Source of the DNA: Chrysoperla carnea
Lineage: Eukaryota > Arthropoda > Insecta > Neuroptera > Chrysopidae
Assembly (NCBI RefSeq): GCF_905475395.1
Contig: NC_058339.1
Coordinates: 19,600,001 to 19,664,000, forward strand
DNA length: 64,000 bases
Direction: 5' to 3'
The translations under genes and the position numbers were made by a program. Positions 1 to 13,700 of this stretch are shown here, piece after piece. The notes under the pieces are model-generated. The model worked only from the letters and a program-made list of their open reading frames with translations, did no database searches and was not told the DNA's origin. Position 1 is the first letter of the stretch; the number at the start of each line of letters is the position of its first letter.

Positions 1-430
1 TAATTATAATTCTGCCAAAAAACAAATCATAAAAACTATGGTATAAACATATAAAATGGTTTATTTTTCGCCGTGAAGTCCCGTCATTGAAGTAAAATTT
101 ATATAACTACATATCTCAAAGTAAAACTTCCCAAAACTTAACAAATTCAGCAGAAATCAAATACAATCTACCGCATTTACGCATTGAAGCAGAATGTGCA
201 AATTGTTAGTCCGAGAACTCCATTCATTACAGGAATATACGGATAAAAAAAAACTATGATTCAATTACTCTAAAGATGTGAAATGAATGCATTTTTTTAA
301 AATTTTGCTTATTTAAAAGAGTATTTCAAATTACAATCTTGGTGAATATATTAAAGATTTTTACATCGAGTTTTTGATCAACTACTTTCTAATTTAAAAA
401 TTAATGAAAACACGAAAATTTTAAACTCAC

Positions 431-646
431 CCCTAAGTCACCTAATCCATCATTTAATAAAGCAATAATTTGAAAATCTTTCAAATGTAATCGAATATTA
501 TAATCGCCAGTTTGTTTTTGATCATATTCTTCTTTTTTCGGTTTATTATTGTCATAACGATGCTTTTTTGGTCTCGCTTGTGCTATTGTTACACATATAC
601 TAGCAACAATAATTACTTTAACAATCGTTAACATTGTTGTAAACAT
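431..646 (-). CDS. First coding exon of a small secreted protein (partial gene)
   Basis: The ATG at 646 opens 72 codons. They begin with a hydrophobic signal peptide (MFTTMLTIVKVIIVASIC, likely cleaved after ALA-Gln-Ala around residue 24). A short Lys/Arg/Tyr/Asn-rich basic stretch follows (RPKKHRYDNNKPKKEEYD), then a more ordinary segment ending in LNDGLGDLG. The frame runs into a textbook splice donor, GTGAGT, directly after base 431 (phase 0), so this is an exon and not a complete gene. A good acceptor (polypyrimidine tract then CAG, at 14-12 on the minus strand) could start the next exon at base 11 and carry it off the left edge. I do not recognise the protein. It is oriented like the other secreted-protein genes further right but shows no Cys cassette in the visible exon. 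Confidence 0.6.
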
Positions 647-1194
647 GATTGTCTATTTAAAAAGCAAAAACACACACTTAAGTATCTAACAACATAAGCT
701 ATTGTTGTAAAAAACAATATTGGCAATCACAATTGATCAATCAATCTCCAGGTTGAATTATTTAACATTTGTAATCGTTTCCACACTAAACAATTGTTCA
801 AACTTAAGTGTTGTGTTTTGTTTGAAGTTGTGTCTCCCACAATATTCGATAATAAGTAAACAAAGTTTTTTATTATTGAAGGAAAAAGTATTCCATACAC
901 TTTTCATCTCTCTTTGTTGACTCTTTGGCCGAGTACGAACTGACCACAAAGTTCGATGGCCTCAAATTCTTTTTTATATTACTTACAACAATAATTTTGC
1001 CGTTTTAATGCAGTTTGTAAAATAACAAGGCCATATCTTTCTCTTTTTGAATTTACCGTAATAATTATTTTACCTAAATAACGGATTTTTTTTATTTTTA
1101 ATGTGTGATATATTTTAGTGGTAATTTATGTGGTCATGTTATTTGGATGGTGTTACAGCTGTAAATTATGTAAATATGTACCATCTTATTGCAA

Positions 1195-1320
1195 TAAGAT
1201 AAAATAATTATTAAATTATGTCAATAGATCAATGGTAACAAAAATCCTTGAACTCTATTTTATGGTCAAGTTTTTTTTAAACATTTTTAATTCTAAAATT
1301 CATGAATAAAATTTATATCA
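1195..1320 (+). repeat. Diverged copy A of a segment flanking the satellite
   Basis: This segment aligns by eye to 2740-2885, sharing the order AATTATTAAATTAT, then AATAGAT, then TCCTTGAACTCTA, then TTTATGGTCAAGTTTTT, then AATTCTAA and ATTCAT. In this copy the ATG (MVKFFLNIF...) closes after 15 codons, so it looks non-coding or decayed. The 307-316 bp satellite lies between the two copies. Confidence 0.55.
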
Positions 1321-1489
1321 AGGTAGCTGGGTCACGAAATTAGAATATTAAGAAATCTCCGAAACTTTTATTACAAGTAATTAAAAACCTATGACATTTT
1401 AACACATGTCATGGGAGAAGCGTGTGAAAATGGTCATTTTAATTTTTTCCAGTGAAGGAGAATTATCGTTTTTGACAAAAAACTAATAT

Positions 1490-2625
1490 TTCGAATCATT
1501 AAAAAAAAGAGTTTCATCAAATACCAAAACAAAATTTTTTTTTTGCGTTTTTCTCGATTTTTTCAAAAATCCTTAAAAAATCGAAAAATTTTTTTATTTC
1601 AATTTCGATAAAACTCAGTATATAACGTAATTTTGACCTAAAAAGTACAAAAATCGGGTGCATTTGATGACTGGTCGAATAGTTTTAGAGATACGGGCTA
1701 AAATCGATCCAAATATTGTGATATCTCAGAAACTCTGCACCCAACCATTAAATTAACCGAATTTTTATACTTTTTGGATCAAAATTACCCCATCCACCGA
1801 CTTTCATCAAATTCTGAAATAAAATTTTTTTTCCCGATTTTCTCGATTTTTTCAAAGGGGTATCCCTTAAAAAAATTGCAAAAAATCGAAAAATTTTTTT
1901 TATTTCCAATTTCGATAAAACTCAGTATAGAAGGTAATTTTAACCCAAAAAGTACAAAAATTGGGTGCATTTGTTGACTGGTCGAATGGTTTTTGAGATA
2001 CGGACTAAAATCGATCCGAATATTGCGATATCTCAGAAAATCTACATCCAATCATTAAATAAACCCGATTTTTATACTTTTTGGATCAAAATTACCCCGT
2101 ATACCGACTTTCATCAAATTCCAAAACAAATTCCTTTTTTTCATTTTTCTCGATTTTTTCAAAGGGGTACAGTACCCCTTAAAAAAATTGCAAAAAATCG
2201 AAAAATTTTTGTTATCTCCAATTTCGATAATACCTACTCAGTATATAACGTAATTTTGACCTAAAAAGTACAAAAATCGGGTGCATTTGATGACTGGTTG
2301 AATAGTTTTAGAGATACGGGCTAAAATCGATCCAAATATTGTGATATCTCAGAAACTCTGCATCCAACCATTAAATTAACCGAATTTTTATACTTTTTGG
2401 ATCAAAATTACCCCATCCACCGACTTTCATCAAATTCTAAAATAAAATTTTTTTTCCCGATTTTCTCGATTTTTTCAAAGGGTACCTCTTAAAAAAATTG
2501 CAAAAAATCGAAAAAAATTTTTTATCTCCAATTTCGATAAAACTCAGTATATAAGGTAATTTTGGCCCGAAAACTACAAAAATCAAAGCACGATATCTGT
2601 CGAAACAGCTAATTTGAAGAATGGA
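1490..2625. repeat. Tandem satellite array, about 3.5 units of 307-316 bp
   Basis: The landmark GTCGAATAGTTTTAGAGATACGG occurs near 1674, 1981 and 2297, giving spacings of 307 and 316 bp. Every unit also carries GATCAAAATTACCCC, CGACTTTCATCAAATTC, CTCGATTTTTTCAAAGGG and TCTCCAATTTCGATAAAACTCAGTATA. Short ORFs on both strands here are by-products of the repeat. A second, shorter block of the same family lies at 55140-55740 in the same orientation. Confidence 0.9.
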
Positions 2626-2739
2626 TGTAGAGAGCCCTCCTGAATTTTAAATTACAATTAAAATTATTATCCACTTTTAAATGCAATAAAGTGTTTTCTT
2701 TTGTTTTTTTTAAACTACAATTTATTTATTTTATAATTG

Positions 2740-2885
2740 ATAATATTTTTTTATAATTAAAATTATATTAATAGATTAATTTTAGAAATTGCGAAGTCCT
2801 TGAACTCTACTGAGTTTATGGTCAAGTTTTTAAACTTAATTCTAATGATAACATTCATTAATATTTATTTATGCAAAATCGATAA
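2740..2885 (+). repeat. Diverged copy B of a segment flanking the satellite
   Basis: Partner of 1195-1320 on the other side of the satellite, about 1.55 kb away and in the same orientation. This copy keeps a longer open frame from the ATG at 2818, described separately as a candidate exon. Confidence 0.5.
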
Positions 2886-2942
2886 GGTGAAATTTCACTT
2901 AAATAAATTTCCTAAATCCATACGTCATTTTAGATTAAGTAG
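2818..2942 (+). CDS. Candidate first exon of a small secreted peptide (weak)
   Basis: From the ATG at 2818 the frame reads a signal-peptide-like hydrophobic start (MVKFLNLILMITFINIYLC), then a basic tail rich in Lys, Arg and His (KIDKVKFHLNKF, then PKSIRHFRLS). It reaches a good splice donor, GTATGT, at 2943. I did not find a convincing downstream exon before AKAP10 begins at 3568. In AT-rich DNA hydrophobic ORFs arise by chance, so this is only a candidate. In its favour are the partial duplication at 1195-1320, which also keeps the MVKF start, and the donor at the point where the frame becomes lysine-rich noise. Confidence 0.25.
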
Positions 2943-3567
2943 GTATGTACAAGTGAGCAAAAAAGGACTAGGAAAGGAAAAAAGGGAAATGAAATAGTGT
3001 AAAAAAGTGTGTTAGAAAATGAGGAAATAATAATTTAAAATATTTAAAAGTAATTTTCAATTATACATATAGCCTATTAGAAATTCATTTAAAAATTTAA
3101 AAAAATTTCTAATAAAAAGTGGCAGAAGTGACAATATGCCTCATAATTGGGCCTAATTAGTTTAAAACGGAAGTATATCTTATTTAAAAAAGATCAATTA
3201 TTGGTAATCGCGCCATTTATACAAACAAACAAAAAGAAAAGAAAAAAAGGATGTGAAATCAACTACGAATAAACAAATATGTATTTTTCTAATGTTGGTA
3301 TTGTTGTTTATTATTATTGAACCAAAACAATCTTCATGTTAGTTTTCGGTTTCGCAGTTTTGACTTTTGTATATGACGTGTTAAATGTTATAAAAGTATA
3401 TTAGAAATTTTTCCACTTTAGTAGGTTTTCCAAATTAGTTTATAACAATATAAATGTATTACTTACTAATAATGTAATTAAATAACTTTTTTGATACGAT
3501 GACATTATCCTATTCGCGTCTATTTATAAAGACGCTGTTACAATTGTCAATGTCAAAATAATTGATA

Positions 3568-6365
3568 ATGAATTTTTGGAGAAAAACTGGTAAATACGAA
3601 TGAATTTTATCATTTAAAAATATTCTTACAATGCTTGTTTTTTTATCATTCGATTAGCTTACATATTAAATTTTTGTTTTTAAATATAGGTCAGAAAGGA
3701 AAACAAGGAAAGAACAATATAATTGTAAATACATGTAATGAAAGTTCAGAAAAAATTCAAGTAATTAATAACGTAAACAATGAAAAAAATTTATCCTGTT
3801 TACAAACTTTGTTCGCATCCGAAATAGGTAAAATTGGTACGTAATTTTAATGTACATAAATATTCCCCGAATAAGAATAACGATCATAATTTCTGGCAAC
3901 TAGCATCAAATTTTGCATACTTGGGGGGCGTACTTACATCCGGTTTTTTTTAGATTTAATTATCAGCGTAAAGCTATTTCATACTGCGTACCCCTCTTGT
4001 TATTCATTCATACGTAAAATACTTGATTTTTTTTAAAAACACAAATGTTTAAAGAGTGCAAACATAAAGGCATAAAGGCAAAGGAATCATTGGCAATCGG
4101 GTGAGATAGCACACCTATAAAACGCCGTTCTTTTCTTTTTGGTAGGATTTGTCTCCTAAGTCCTTTGTAATATGTTTTTGATAATGAAAACCGTTGTCAT
4201 TACGATAGTCCTCACCTCAAGAAAAGGCAAGCAATCTAAAATGCCACTTAGTTTTATACAACTCGTGTTTTGGCCATTACAGTCCCTGGAAAAAATATGA
4301 CCCAGGCTATTCGAACACTATCGTGTTTTTAACGTGAGTCTCGCCTTAAGATAATTTGGATTAAATGATTAGCGTGAATAGAATATTATCTAAATTTTTG
4401 GAGCTTAAAGGCATGTTCAACTCGTGGATCAGTGAATTAACACAGTCACAGGCAAATACTATTAATTTTTCATCAGCTCCGACAACGGATTTCGTGGTCT
4501 ACGTAAAAAGACCACGGACCTGACGTTAAGATGCTGCCTATTTTAATTAATAGCTAACTATCCGTGCATCGCATCAAAAAATGGAAGAGCACTCTCATCT
4601 TAGAATTTTATTTTCTACTTGATGAAAAGCGTGCCGTACTTATGGGACATCCTGTATATTAGGTTAACTTTTGTGTTAACACACACGACCGTTTCGATAC
4701 CAAAAGCCTTATCATTCTTAGAATTAGTCAAATTTTATCACAGAAAAGTAAGTATTTGGCAAAGTTTAATGCTGGTATTCAGAAATTTAATATTATTTAG
4801 TATCCTCGTTGATTATACATAGAATGAATAATTTTTATTATTGGTTTTAATTTCTAGATGACTTTACAACATTTAATTCAGAAAATTCCCGATTATCTAA
4901 AACATTACTCGAGGTACTGAACGATAAAGGTGCGTTAAGTTATTTCATACAATATTTAGATACTCGAGGTGCCTTAAATTATGTCAAATTTTGGTTGGAC
5001 GTGGAAAGTTTTCGTTCATCATTACAAAATTCAGATATATCATTTAAAATATGTTTGACACGCGATGAATTAGAAACACCTCGACCGATACCATCCGTAT
5101 CACATGACAGTTTATCAGTTAGCACAGACTGTGATTCATTTACTGCCGATTCTGGTAGTTTATTTGAGTACTCTTATAACATAAACAATGTATCTTCAAT
5201 AGAGTCACCAAATGAACCAAATAATTTTAATGTTACTCCTAGTCAATGTGATAATTTAGATTTTAAATTAAGTACTAATAAAATGAAGCTACATCAAGAT
5301 ATCATTGCGGATGCAACTCGAATATACAAAAAGTATATAGCGACAGATGCATCTCATTCAATTCGATGTCCAGAAGATATGCGACAACGAATTGTTGAAA
5401 ATTTGTGTGTCTGTTTAACGTGTGATTGTTTTGATAAAGCGCAACAATTTGTTTTTCATATAATGGAAAATGATTTTTATAACGATTTTTTACGTAGTAA
5501 TTTTCATTGTAAACATCAAGTGGATTTATTAACTAGTGGTAATATAACATTATCTGATATTTTATACAATGAAACAGCACTGTTTTATTTTATGGAATTC
5601 TTAGAACAGGAACAATGTAGAAATCTTTTAGAATTTTGGATAGCAATTACAAATTTTCGACATAATTTAAAAACTAATCAAAATTTAAATAATCAACAAA
5701 TACAGGAGGATGCAATTATTTTATATGATAAATATTTTTCATTGCAAGCAACGAATCCATTAGGTTTTCCAGACGTTATTCGTTTTGATATCGAACAAAA
5801 TATTTGTGATGAAAATGGATTACAAGTCACATGTTTTGATAAACCATTAAAATTAGTTGAAATTGTTTTAGAACAGAACTTTTTAAAATCATTTTTATCA
5901 TCACAATTATTTTTTAAATATTTATCAGATTTAATAAGTACAATACAAATGACTAATTTGCCTGGTCGACATCGACGAATTGGTTCAGATTCAAGTAGTG
6001 AAATTAGTAGCATATCAGCCCATAATACTTTATTAGCAATGGAAGATTTATCATCAACTAAATCGAAAAAACGTAGGAATGGTGAAACTGATATGAGCAT
6101 TGACACCAAATATTTGTATGATCCTGATTCTTTGTGGCGTAGGAAACAAACAGGGTTACAATTAGGTAGAGTAACTGAATTGGGTCGTTTTGAGACTGAT
6201 ATTGAACCCGAACCGGATAAACGTAGTGAATCAAAATTTGGCAATGTTATTAAACGATTAGTTAATTTACAAGAAGATAAGGAAAAAGAGGAAATGGCAT
6301 GGCAAATAGCTGAAATGATTGTTAAAGATATTACCAGATTAACACTAAATGAATCGCCTTTTTGA
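3568..6365 (+). CDS. AKAP10: A-kinase anchor protein 10 (D-AKAP2), complete, three exons
   Basis: Coding exons 3568-3589, 3690-3836 and 4858-6365 join in phase to 558 residues. All junctions are GT-AG (phase 1 at both introns). The start MNFWRKTGQKGKQGK parallels the vertebrate MSFFRRKVKGKEQEK. An N-terminal RGS-like domain (about residues 66-278) is interrupted by a Ser/Asp/Asn-rich insertion around 115-200, as in the family. A second RGS domain spans about 287-418 and includes the conserved DAIILYDKYFSLQATNPLGF block. The last 25 residues form an amphipathic helix (EEMAWQIAEMIVKDI) matching the dual-specificity PKA-regulatory-subunit binding site. The family tethers PKA to mitochondria or endosomes and binds Rab GTPases. 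The protein is shorter than the 662-residue human form and ends NESPF, without the vertebrate C-terminal PDZ ligand. Residue-level similarity makes the assignment secure. Confidence 0.95.
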
Positions 6366-9300
6366 GAATTATCATTTTAAAATATTTATATGGGAATTGA
6401 ACCGTTTTTTACATTTTTTTTTGAAATATGTTAAGATAAACGAATTATATCGAAACGATACGAATTCTACAGAGTGTAATTTGTGAAGATTTAAGGAATG
6501 ATTCTTTGTGTTTTTTCATGAAGATATTTATTGTATGCTTGACGATACTTACCGTTTAGGTAAAAATATGTAAAAATAATTTCTATAAATATAATTCGGT
6601 AAATTACTTTCGCATACTGGGAAGATGGAAAGGTATTTCTTTGCGTGACGATATGTAAAAGGGGGGGAAGGGGATTGAAGTCTAGAAAACATGATGTTAG
6701 AAGTTTATGAATTTTATTTTGATTTTTTTTTCTTATCTTGTTGGTTTTTGTAATGAACTATTTATTGGGGGTTATAGCTTTTGTTTTAAGGGGCTAATCC
6801 TCGAAATTTGCGGGAAATAACTGATAAATGGATCTATCTCTGATATGATAGTAAAACAGAATCAAATAGAATTCGGTACCTTTATTGAAAGAGGCTTTAT
6901 ACGATGATGTTTATGGATATCGCACAGTAACATCTTAATAACCATTATTGATAAAAAAAAACATCAAAAGGTTAAATCTTCTTTAAAATTATCAAAGAAT
7001 ATTTCTTCCACATCTTCAAATTACATTTAGTATACCAAAATTTAAATGAATATTCATCGAATTTAAATGATTTTAAAATTAAACTGAGCATTTTTTACCG
7101 AATGAAAAGTGTGTGAGTAAATATGTTTATTTATACCTTTGACTTTAACGTTACCTTATAAATATTTCATATTTCCATTCCATAATATTTGGTGTAATTG
7201 CACGTAGATTATTATTGGAAAATTATGCTAAAATTTATTTCGAGTGTCTTCCAATAAAAAGGCGGAAAGTTTTTGTATGATTAGCATTTGCAGCTCCACA
7301 AGACGACCCTTTAATATATTGAAAACTATATTAAATCGTTATAAATAACGCCCGAATTCATAAACACATTCTTTATAAATTAAATTTTGATTACTCTTGA
7401 AGAAATAATTTCTGTTTCTTGTATATTTTATTTTAGACTGCGTTTAGTTAATAAAGTCAAGCTTGATAATATTCGGAAGCAAAATGGCAGCTGTTATTTT
7501 GTAATAAAAGAAAGTAACTTATAATTCAGACACCCTCCTTTTCAATTTATTTTAGGTATTTCTAATGACATGAAAAATCGTAAGATGTAGTGGATTAGTA
7601 CAAAAACTACGATTTTAACCGTTCCGATCACTCGGTGAAATTATGGAGTGTAGAGATTAGGAGGACCATCTTTGTGTATTGAAAAGTGTCCATCGAAAAA
7701 CAAAAAATAAGGATTACGCTGTTGTAGCAAAAGTGAGAGTAAGATAAAGATCTAAACAAGTTATTAGAAAATGAAAATATTAAATAAGTTATTAGAAAAT
7801 AGAGTAATTCACATCAAACATCTTTTGAACACAAGCGTTATTTTGATCAATTTTATAACTGTTATTTCATGTTTTTAGCTGGGCACTTGTACTTTGACTC
7901 TATTGTAATTCTTCTATTATACTCTACGTTAAACTACAACAAATATCTTCAAAATAATAATAATTTAAAAAAGAAAAAAAACAACTTGAGAAACGTAATA
8001 ACTATAAAATGACTTTGACAATAACTGCAGTAATATATTGCAGTTTTATAGTTTGTATTGAAATTTAACGTACTTTTGCTCTCTTTAATGTTTTAACCTG
8101 ACCAAATTCATTGTTTTGAGCGAAAATATGGGATCATATCGTAAAAATCTACACGTTGATCGTTATTAAATATTTAGTTTATATTCACAATATTCCATTG
8201 GAGGATATTTGTATTCTAACCGTCACTACTAGACTACTACTTAATATTTACCATGTTTTCAATGTTTTACCATTTTATGTTAAACTATGTTCAAAATTAA
8301 CTTCAGGAATTTATAACTCAATATCTGAATGTTCATGCTATCCATTGGTAACAACTTGTCCTTAAAAATAAATAACTATTTTTATCAAAAAGTATTTTAT
8401 TACAAAATCCCTAAGGAGCGAGTACACGTTGGGCGCCATCAAACGCGCGCGTTCCTGCCTGACGATGGCCGTGAAGTATCCAAGTACTTAAATGGGTCGA
8501 AGTGTACTTGTTATTTTGTTGCTAGATGTCGCGGTGCTCATTTGTACTTTACTCAACTAGTGAAAATTGACAGATTCTTTTGATATTCGACTTGCGGTAA
8601 AGTATGAAGACATATGGCAAAGGCTCGTCGTTGCCTTAATGGAAACATATCTCTACAGTTAATAAATTTTGATCATAATCATAATAATCGTATGCGATGT
8701 GTGTCCACAAACTAGCTAATACACCTAATCAGATTAAATGTCAGTAATATCCCATGCGAGAAACCGTCACACAGATAGATCACAGTGTAACATAGTCATA
8801 GTAACAGTTTCCAAACTTCTCTTACGTGTTCTTCCTTGGTCTTGATATAGATTTTCTTTGTCAATTCTAGTCATTTGGGCACATATTTCGTATTTTTATA
8901 TTTAAATAAAACCATAGACATAGAAAATGGACTAAACGTTCCTATCTAACTGTACAGTAAATAAAAGCAGAACTTTATAAGAAAGATAAGTATATGACGA
9001 CCAGTCGGATGGTCTCTATGTATATGCTACAGAGACAAGTATTGGTCATCTTTGCGTTCAATTTCTTGAGGATATTGCTTAGTCTAATCTCTATGTCTGT
9101 GAATTAAACTAACTCGTCTTAACCATGCCAGTTTTTATTACAATCACTTTTCCTTAAAATGTCCTAAAAATTTATACTTACATTAATTTTCGTTTACGTA
9201 CTTCATGAACACTGTCATTTTTCTTAAGAATCTAAATTGATAATTATGAATATAAATTACTGAGGTTAATTCCAGACAATGGTAGTCTCAAAATCCTGTT

Positions 9301-10793
9301 TAAAATTATAACTAATTATAGCGAAAACAGTGGTATTCAATGATATAGATTAACACAATTATTTATTTTTTTAATACAAAAACCCCTAACATTAATGATA
9401 AACAAATGTAAATACAATTGTTAATAAATGCAGTTAAATTGTAAAAATAAAAAAACATATTGTAAATGTAGAATGTATTATAATGTAGAAATATAGAGAA
9501 AAATATATTTTAATGCTACAATTTTATAAAAATTTATTTGTGTACATATTATTTCATTGCATTGATTTCATATTATATATTAAGTAAAATATTGTTTCAA
9601 GCAATTTCAAAAATTAATAATTATTTCTCAATATTTATTAATAATTATTAATAATTAGGGTTCCAACTAGCAGAAAAAAATGGAGTTGTGTCCAACATTA
9701 AATTGTTAACGTGGGCGATACAAAAATTTTTTAATTTCGAATGTCGATATATCGAGATATATATACAAGTGAAAACAAACAATTGATTGAGTTAATTGTT
9801 GAATTACCATGTATAGTCAGTGTTGATTACGCAATCGTTTGTTTTTTTATGTCATGTAAGTAAAGAAAGATAGCCACTCTTAGAAAGCCACAGTCGTATA
9901 TATAATATAACACGACTGTAAAATGTTTTTAACTTAATTTGTGCCCTCATGGGTAAATATTGATGTTTAAACTTCATCAAGAGAGATACACAAAATTGGA
10001 TTATACGCATAGAGATGGGCACTTAGAAAAATCGGCACAAATCTGAAAACAATTCCGGACTAAGGTGGTACAGTAATAGTTAATTCCGAAAACTAGTTGT
10101 TCGATTACAAATTTGGAGTTAAAATTAAAAAATGTAATACACACGTTCTGGAGCTTATATCTGACAAAATATACGCCTTAAGAGAGCCTAAAATAGGCGT
10201 GCAAAGAAGCAAAGTACTTACTTAGTTAAGCAATTGTTGTGAAATTCCAGGAAGAGAGTTCATTTAAAAGGCACGAGATTAGAATAATCTTATTATAAAC
10301 GGTAAAAGTTATAAAAGAAATTAAATTTTTTAACTTAAGTCTGATTTTATCAAAATGTCAAAATGAATTCATTGATCCTCAAAATGAATATTTCTGTTAA
10401 AATCTTTTTTCGCGATTACAATATCTTGTTGTTCATTTTTCTTTGTAATTATGTAAAGGGTACGAACTCGAATGTATTCTTCTTGGTAGAATTCTACCAT
10501 GGTATTCTTAAAATCATCGGTAACAGCAAATACTGTTTACATAAAATATCACACATATTTTTGTTTTTTGGTTCATCAAAACGAAATAATACTACTTATG
10601 TTATATGTTATATAACTCATGAAATGTAAAATTACTCTGTATTCTGTAAGAAAATTAGTGACATAAGTATTTTTTGTAGTCAACACTTGTGAATGTAAAC
10701 CTGTTATCCTAATTTGTTTCTTATTATTATATTTTTTATTAAATTTAATTAGAAAACCTGATACAGGTCAAATGTATGTACTAATTAATTTAA
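6366..10793. other. Intergenic stretch between AKAP10 and GPR143
   Basis: The 3' flank of AKAP10 and AT-rich DNA with no supported gene. Short ORFs at 8156-8583 and 10363-10629 lack initiation, splice or family evidence. A patch at about 8408-8550 is clearly richer in G+C and CpG than its surroundings and may be an old insertion. A near-direct repeat of AAGTTATTAGAAAAT occurs at about 7759-7800. Confidence 0.6.
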
Positions 10794-13700
10794 TTAATTT
10801 TGTACTGACGAATAAACATTAATACTATTTTTTGGGTAACTTTGTAATAATGGTAATTCTTCTCGCGCACTAGAAACTTTGGATCCATTTTGACTTAATG
10901 AAAATTTCCTAAGACTATCTTCTTGTATTTTTCTCCATGGTATATAAACACGTTCCGTTCCTGTACTCCAACGACGGTAAACAAACGAATTAAATAATGC
11001 TTGTAATGGATTTGTTACAGCCTAAAATAGAACATAATGCATAAATACTGGTATACTCAAATACAGAGTGAGACAAAATAAATGTTCTAATTTGAATTTT
11101 TTTTTAGGTTTTTAATGTACAATCTGTTAGTTCTAATTTCAGTCTAAGGGAGTCGAGAATATTTTTGTGAATGCAATGAAATGCGTTAAATTTTCTTTAC
11201 TACGAAACAATTTGTAAAACAAAAAATGGACTTATCGGATAGTAAAGGTGACTTGATCGCCTGCGGCCTCTTCGTACACTCTTTATATGGATAATTAATT
11301 TAAAATAAAAATGACGTCGACTAAACCGCCAGTTGCGTTAGTATAGAGTATATAATAGACCACCAGTCAATAACGCCATGCAAGTTTCAAGATTTTTATT
11401 TTCCTCGCAGGAATAACTTATTGATAAAAAAAAAACTTTTAACAAAAAGAAAACCGACTTCAAAAGAAAAACTTTTCCAAAGCAAATTAAAATGGACTAA
11501 AAAGTAAAATATAACGAAAATATAATGTAGTTAAAATAAAACAACGACTCCAAAAATAACAATAATTTTAACTACATTATATTTTCGTTATTTTTTACTT
11601 TTTAGTGCATTTTAATTTGCTTTGGAAAAGTTTTTCTTTTGAAGTCGGTTTTCTTTTTGTTAAAAGTTTATTTTTATTTTGTGATATTGAGTGAACCTGA
11701 AGTGCACTAACTAATTTATCACAAAAAAAAGAATCATCGAAATCGGTTGGTGTGATATTGAGTTATTCGTTCTCTTGTCGTGCATACTGAATGCAAATTT
11801 AAGACTTTTATGATTTTCTCATGGATACCATTATTAGAACTCGAATCAAATGAAATGGGACCACACGGAAAGCACTAGCTTTCAAATAGATAAAGAATTA
11901 TCAATATCGGTTCACCCAGTCGAAAGTTCTGAGGTAACAAACATAAAAAAAAAAATACAGTCGAATTGATAACCTCCTCCTTTTTTGTTTGAAGTCGGTT
12001 AAAAATAGTGACTGAATATCCCATTTTGACAGAATAAAATTACATCTTACTTGAAAAAAGAGTTTTTTGTTTTTATTGAATTTATATGCCCTAACATGAT
12101 GAACAAGTTTCAAATTTGAACCAACACCTCCTCTTCCTCTCTTGCATGATTTCTGAGCACGGGACTGGTTTGAAATTAAAATCAAAACATTCTTTTTGCG
12201 CCACTCTGTAATTAAGAAATAAATAAAAATATTTACCATTATGTACCAAATACCAATTAAAAATCCCACAGGTAAATGCCACCATAATGTCCATAATAGA
12301 AAACCACTAATTAAGTTTGGAGCCCAACAAACGTAGAATGCAGCATTTATTAAAAAGAATTTCATTTTTATTGCGTCAATAACATCTCTTTCTTTGCTAG
12401 TTATTTGTCCTAATGATCGATGCACCACATTTTCCATATCTTGAGAGCTGTATTTATATAAAATAGGATTTGTGATCATAATGGCAGTTATTGGTATATA
12501 AGTAGCCAAATAATTTGGCAATACTTTTATTAAGGCTAGTTTAAGACTTTGATAACTGTGGCATCTAAAAAAATTTAATTCAAAATTATTTCATTTTTAA
12601 ATTAAAAACCCTTAAGTGATAAATTATCAATTACTTAGCATCTGGAAAATATAATAATGAAAGGCCCAAGAAAGTCAATACAGCAGGAATTGTCCAAGCT
12701 GCTAAATGATAATATTGAGGATATCCTTCTTTTTCTTTTAAAATTAATCTCATATCAATTGCATAGCATAATGTCCATATCCATGTCGCCATATAAAAGT
12801 ATTGCGTCCAGGCCTTAAAAAATTATAGATAAGTGTGAGAAATTATGTTAATAGTACAATAAAATTAAATATTATTAAGGAAAAAAGGTTTGCATCTTTG
12901 AAATTTTACACAGTTGTTTATTAGGTTGTAACAATTTCGTACCGAAAAAGCAACTAAGCAGGGGAAAGTCAGCATAAACGCCTTTTTTAAGGATTTAAAA
13001 AATTCGATTTTTTATTCGACTTTCTGACTTCAAAATTGACCGATTGCATAGTTTTTTTGTAATTCGAAAAAACGAATTTTTTTAAACCCCCCAAAAAGCA
13101 ATATAACTTCGCCTCTGAGTCATCAATTTTTCGGTACGTAGTTGTTACAATCAAATAAACCTGTGCCTGTTTATTTTTTAACAAAATCAAATTTTTTTAA
13201 AGCGTTTAGTAGCGTTGATCAGGTTTATGGCTTAACTTATTCACTAATGTTGGGGGGCGTTCACCAATTTAAAGCCAGAATTCCTTAGATCACGAACATT
13301 GCAAATGCTGGTTCATGATTGTTTAAAGTAAATTACGCAAGGGGGAGGGGAGGGGTTTGAAAGCAATCACATTATTGAGTAACTGTATTTTTGTTTCCTC
13401 CTAAATTTGTGACAACGTTGACTTTTGTTTTTTTTCCCGATTTTAATTTGACCTAAACGTTGAATGTTTGGTTGATTTCTTCTTAACAACGGGGGGGGGG
13501 GGGGGCAACAAGATATAAAACTGTTGTTAATGTACTTAGACCCGAGTGGAGGAGCAGTATCAGGTTTAATTTACATCACGCTTTTTTATAAGACAAAATA
13601 AATATATTACCGAAAATATAGCACAAAATACAACATTTGTTGTGTCATCATCTCCCGGCATAAGTCTAGATCTAAATTCTAACCAAAGACTGGATCTTAT

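Noticed and set aside
1785-2264. ORFs of 67-99 residues on both strands, with close relatives at 55181-55636
   Set aside because: Their similarity is explained by the shared satellite units, not by a protein family.
5693-6244. 183-residue minus-strand ORF inside AKAP10
   Set aside because: Antisense shadow of a well-supported exon.
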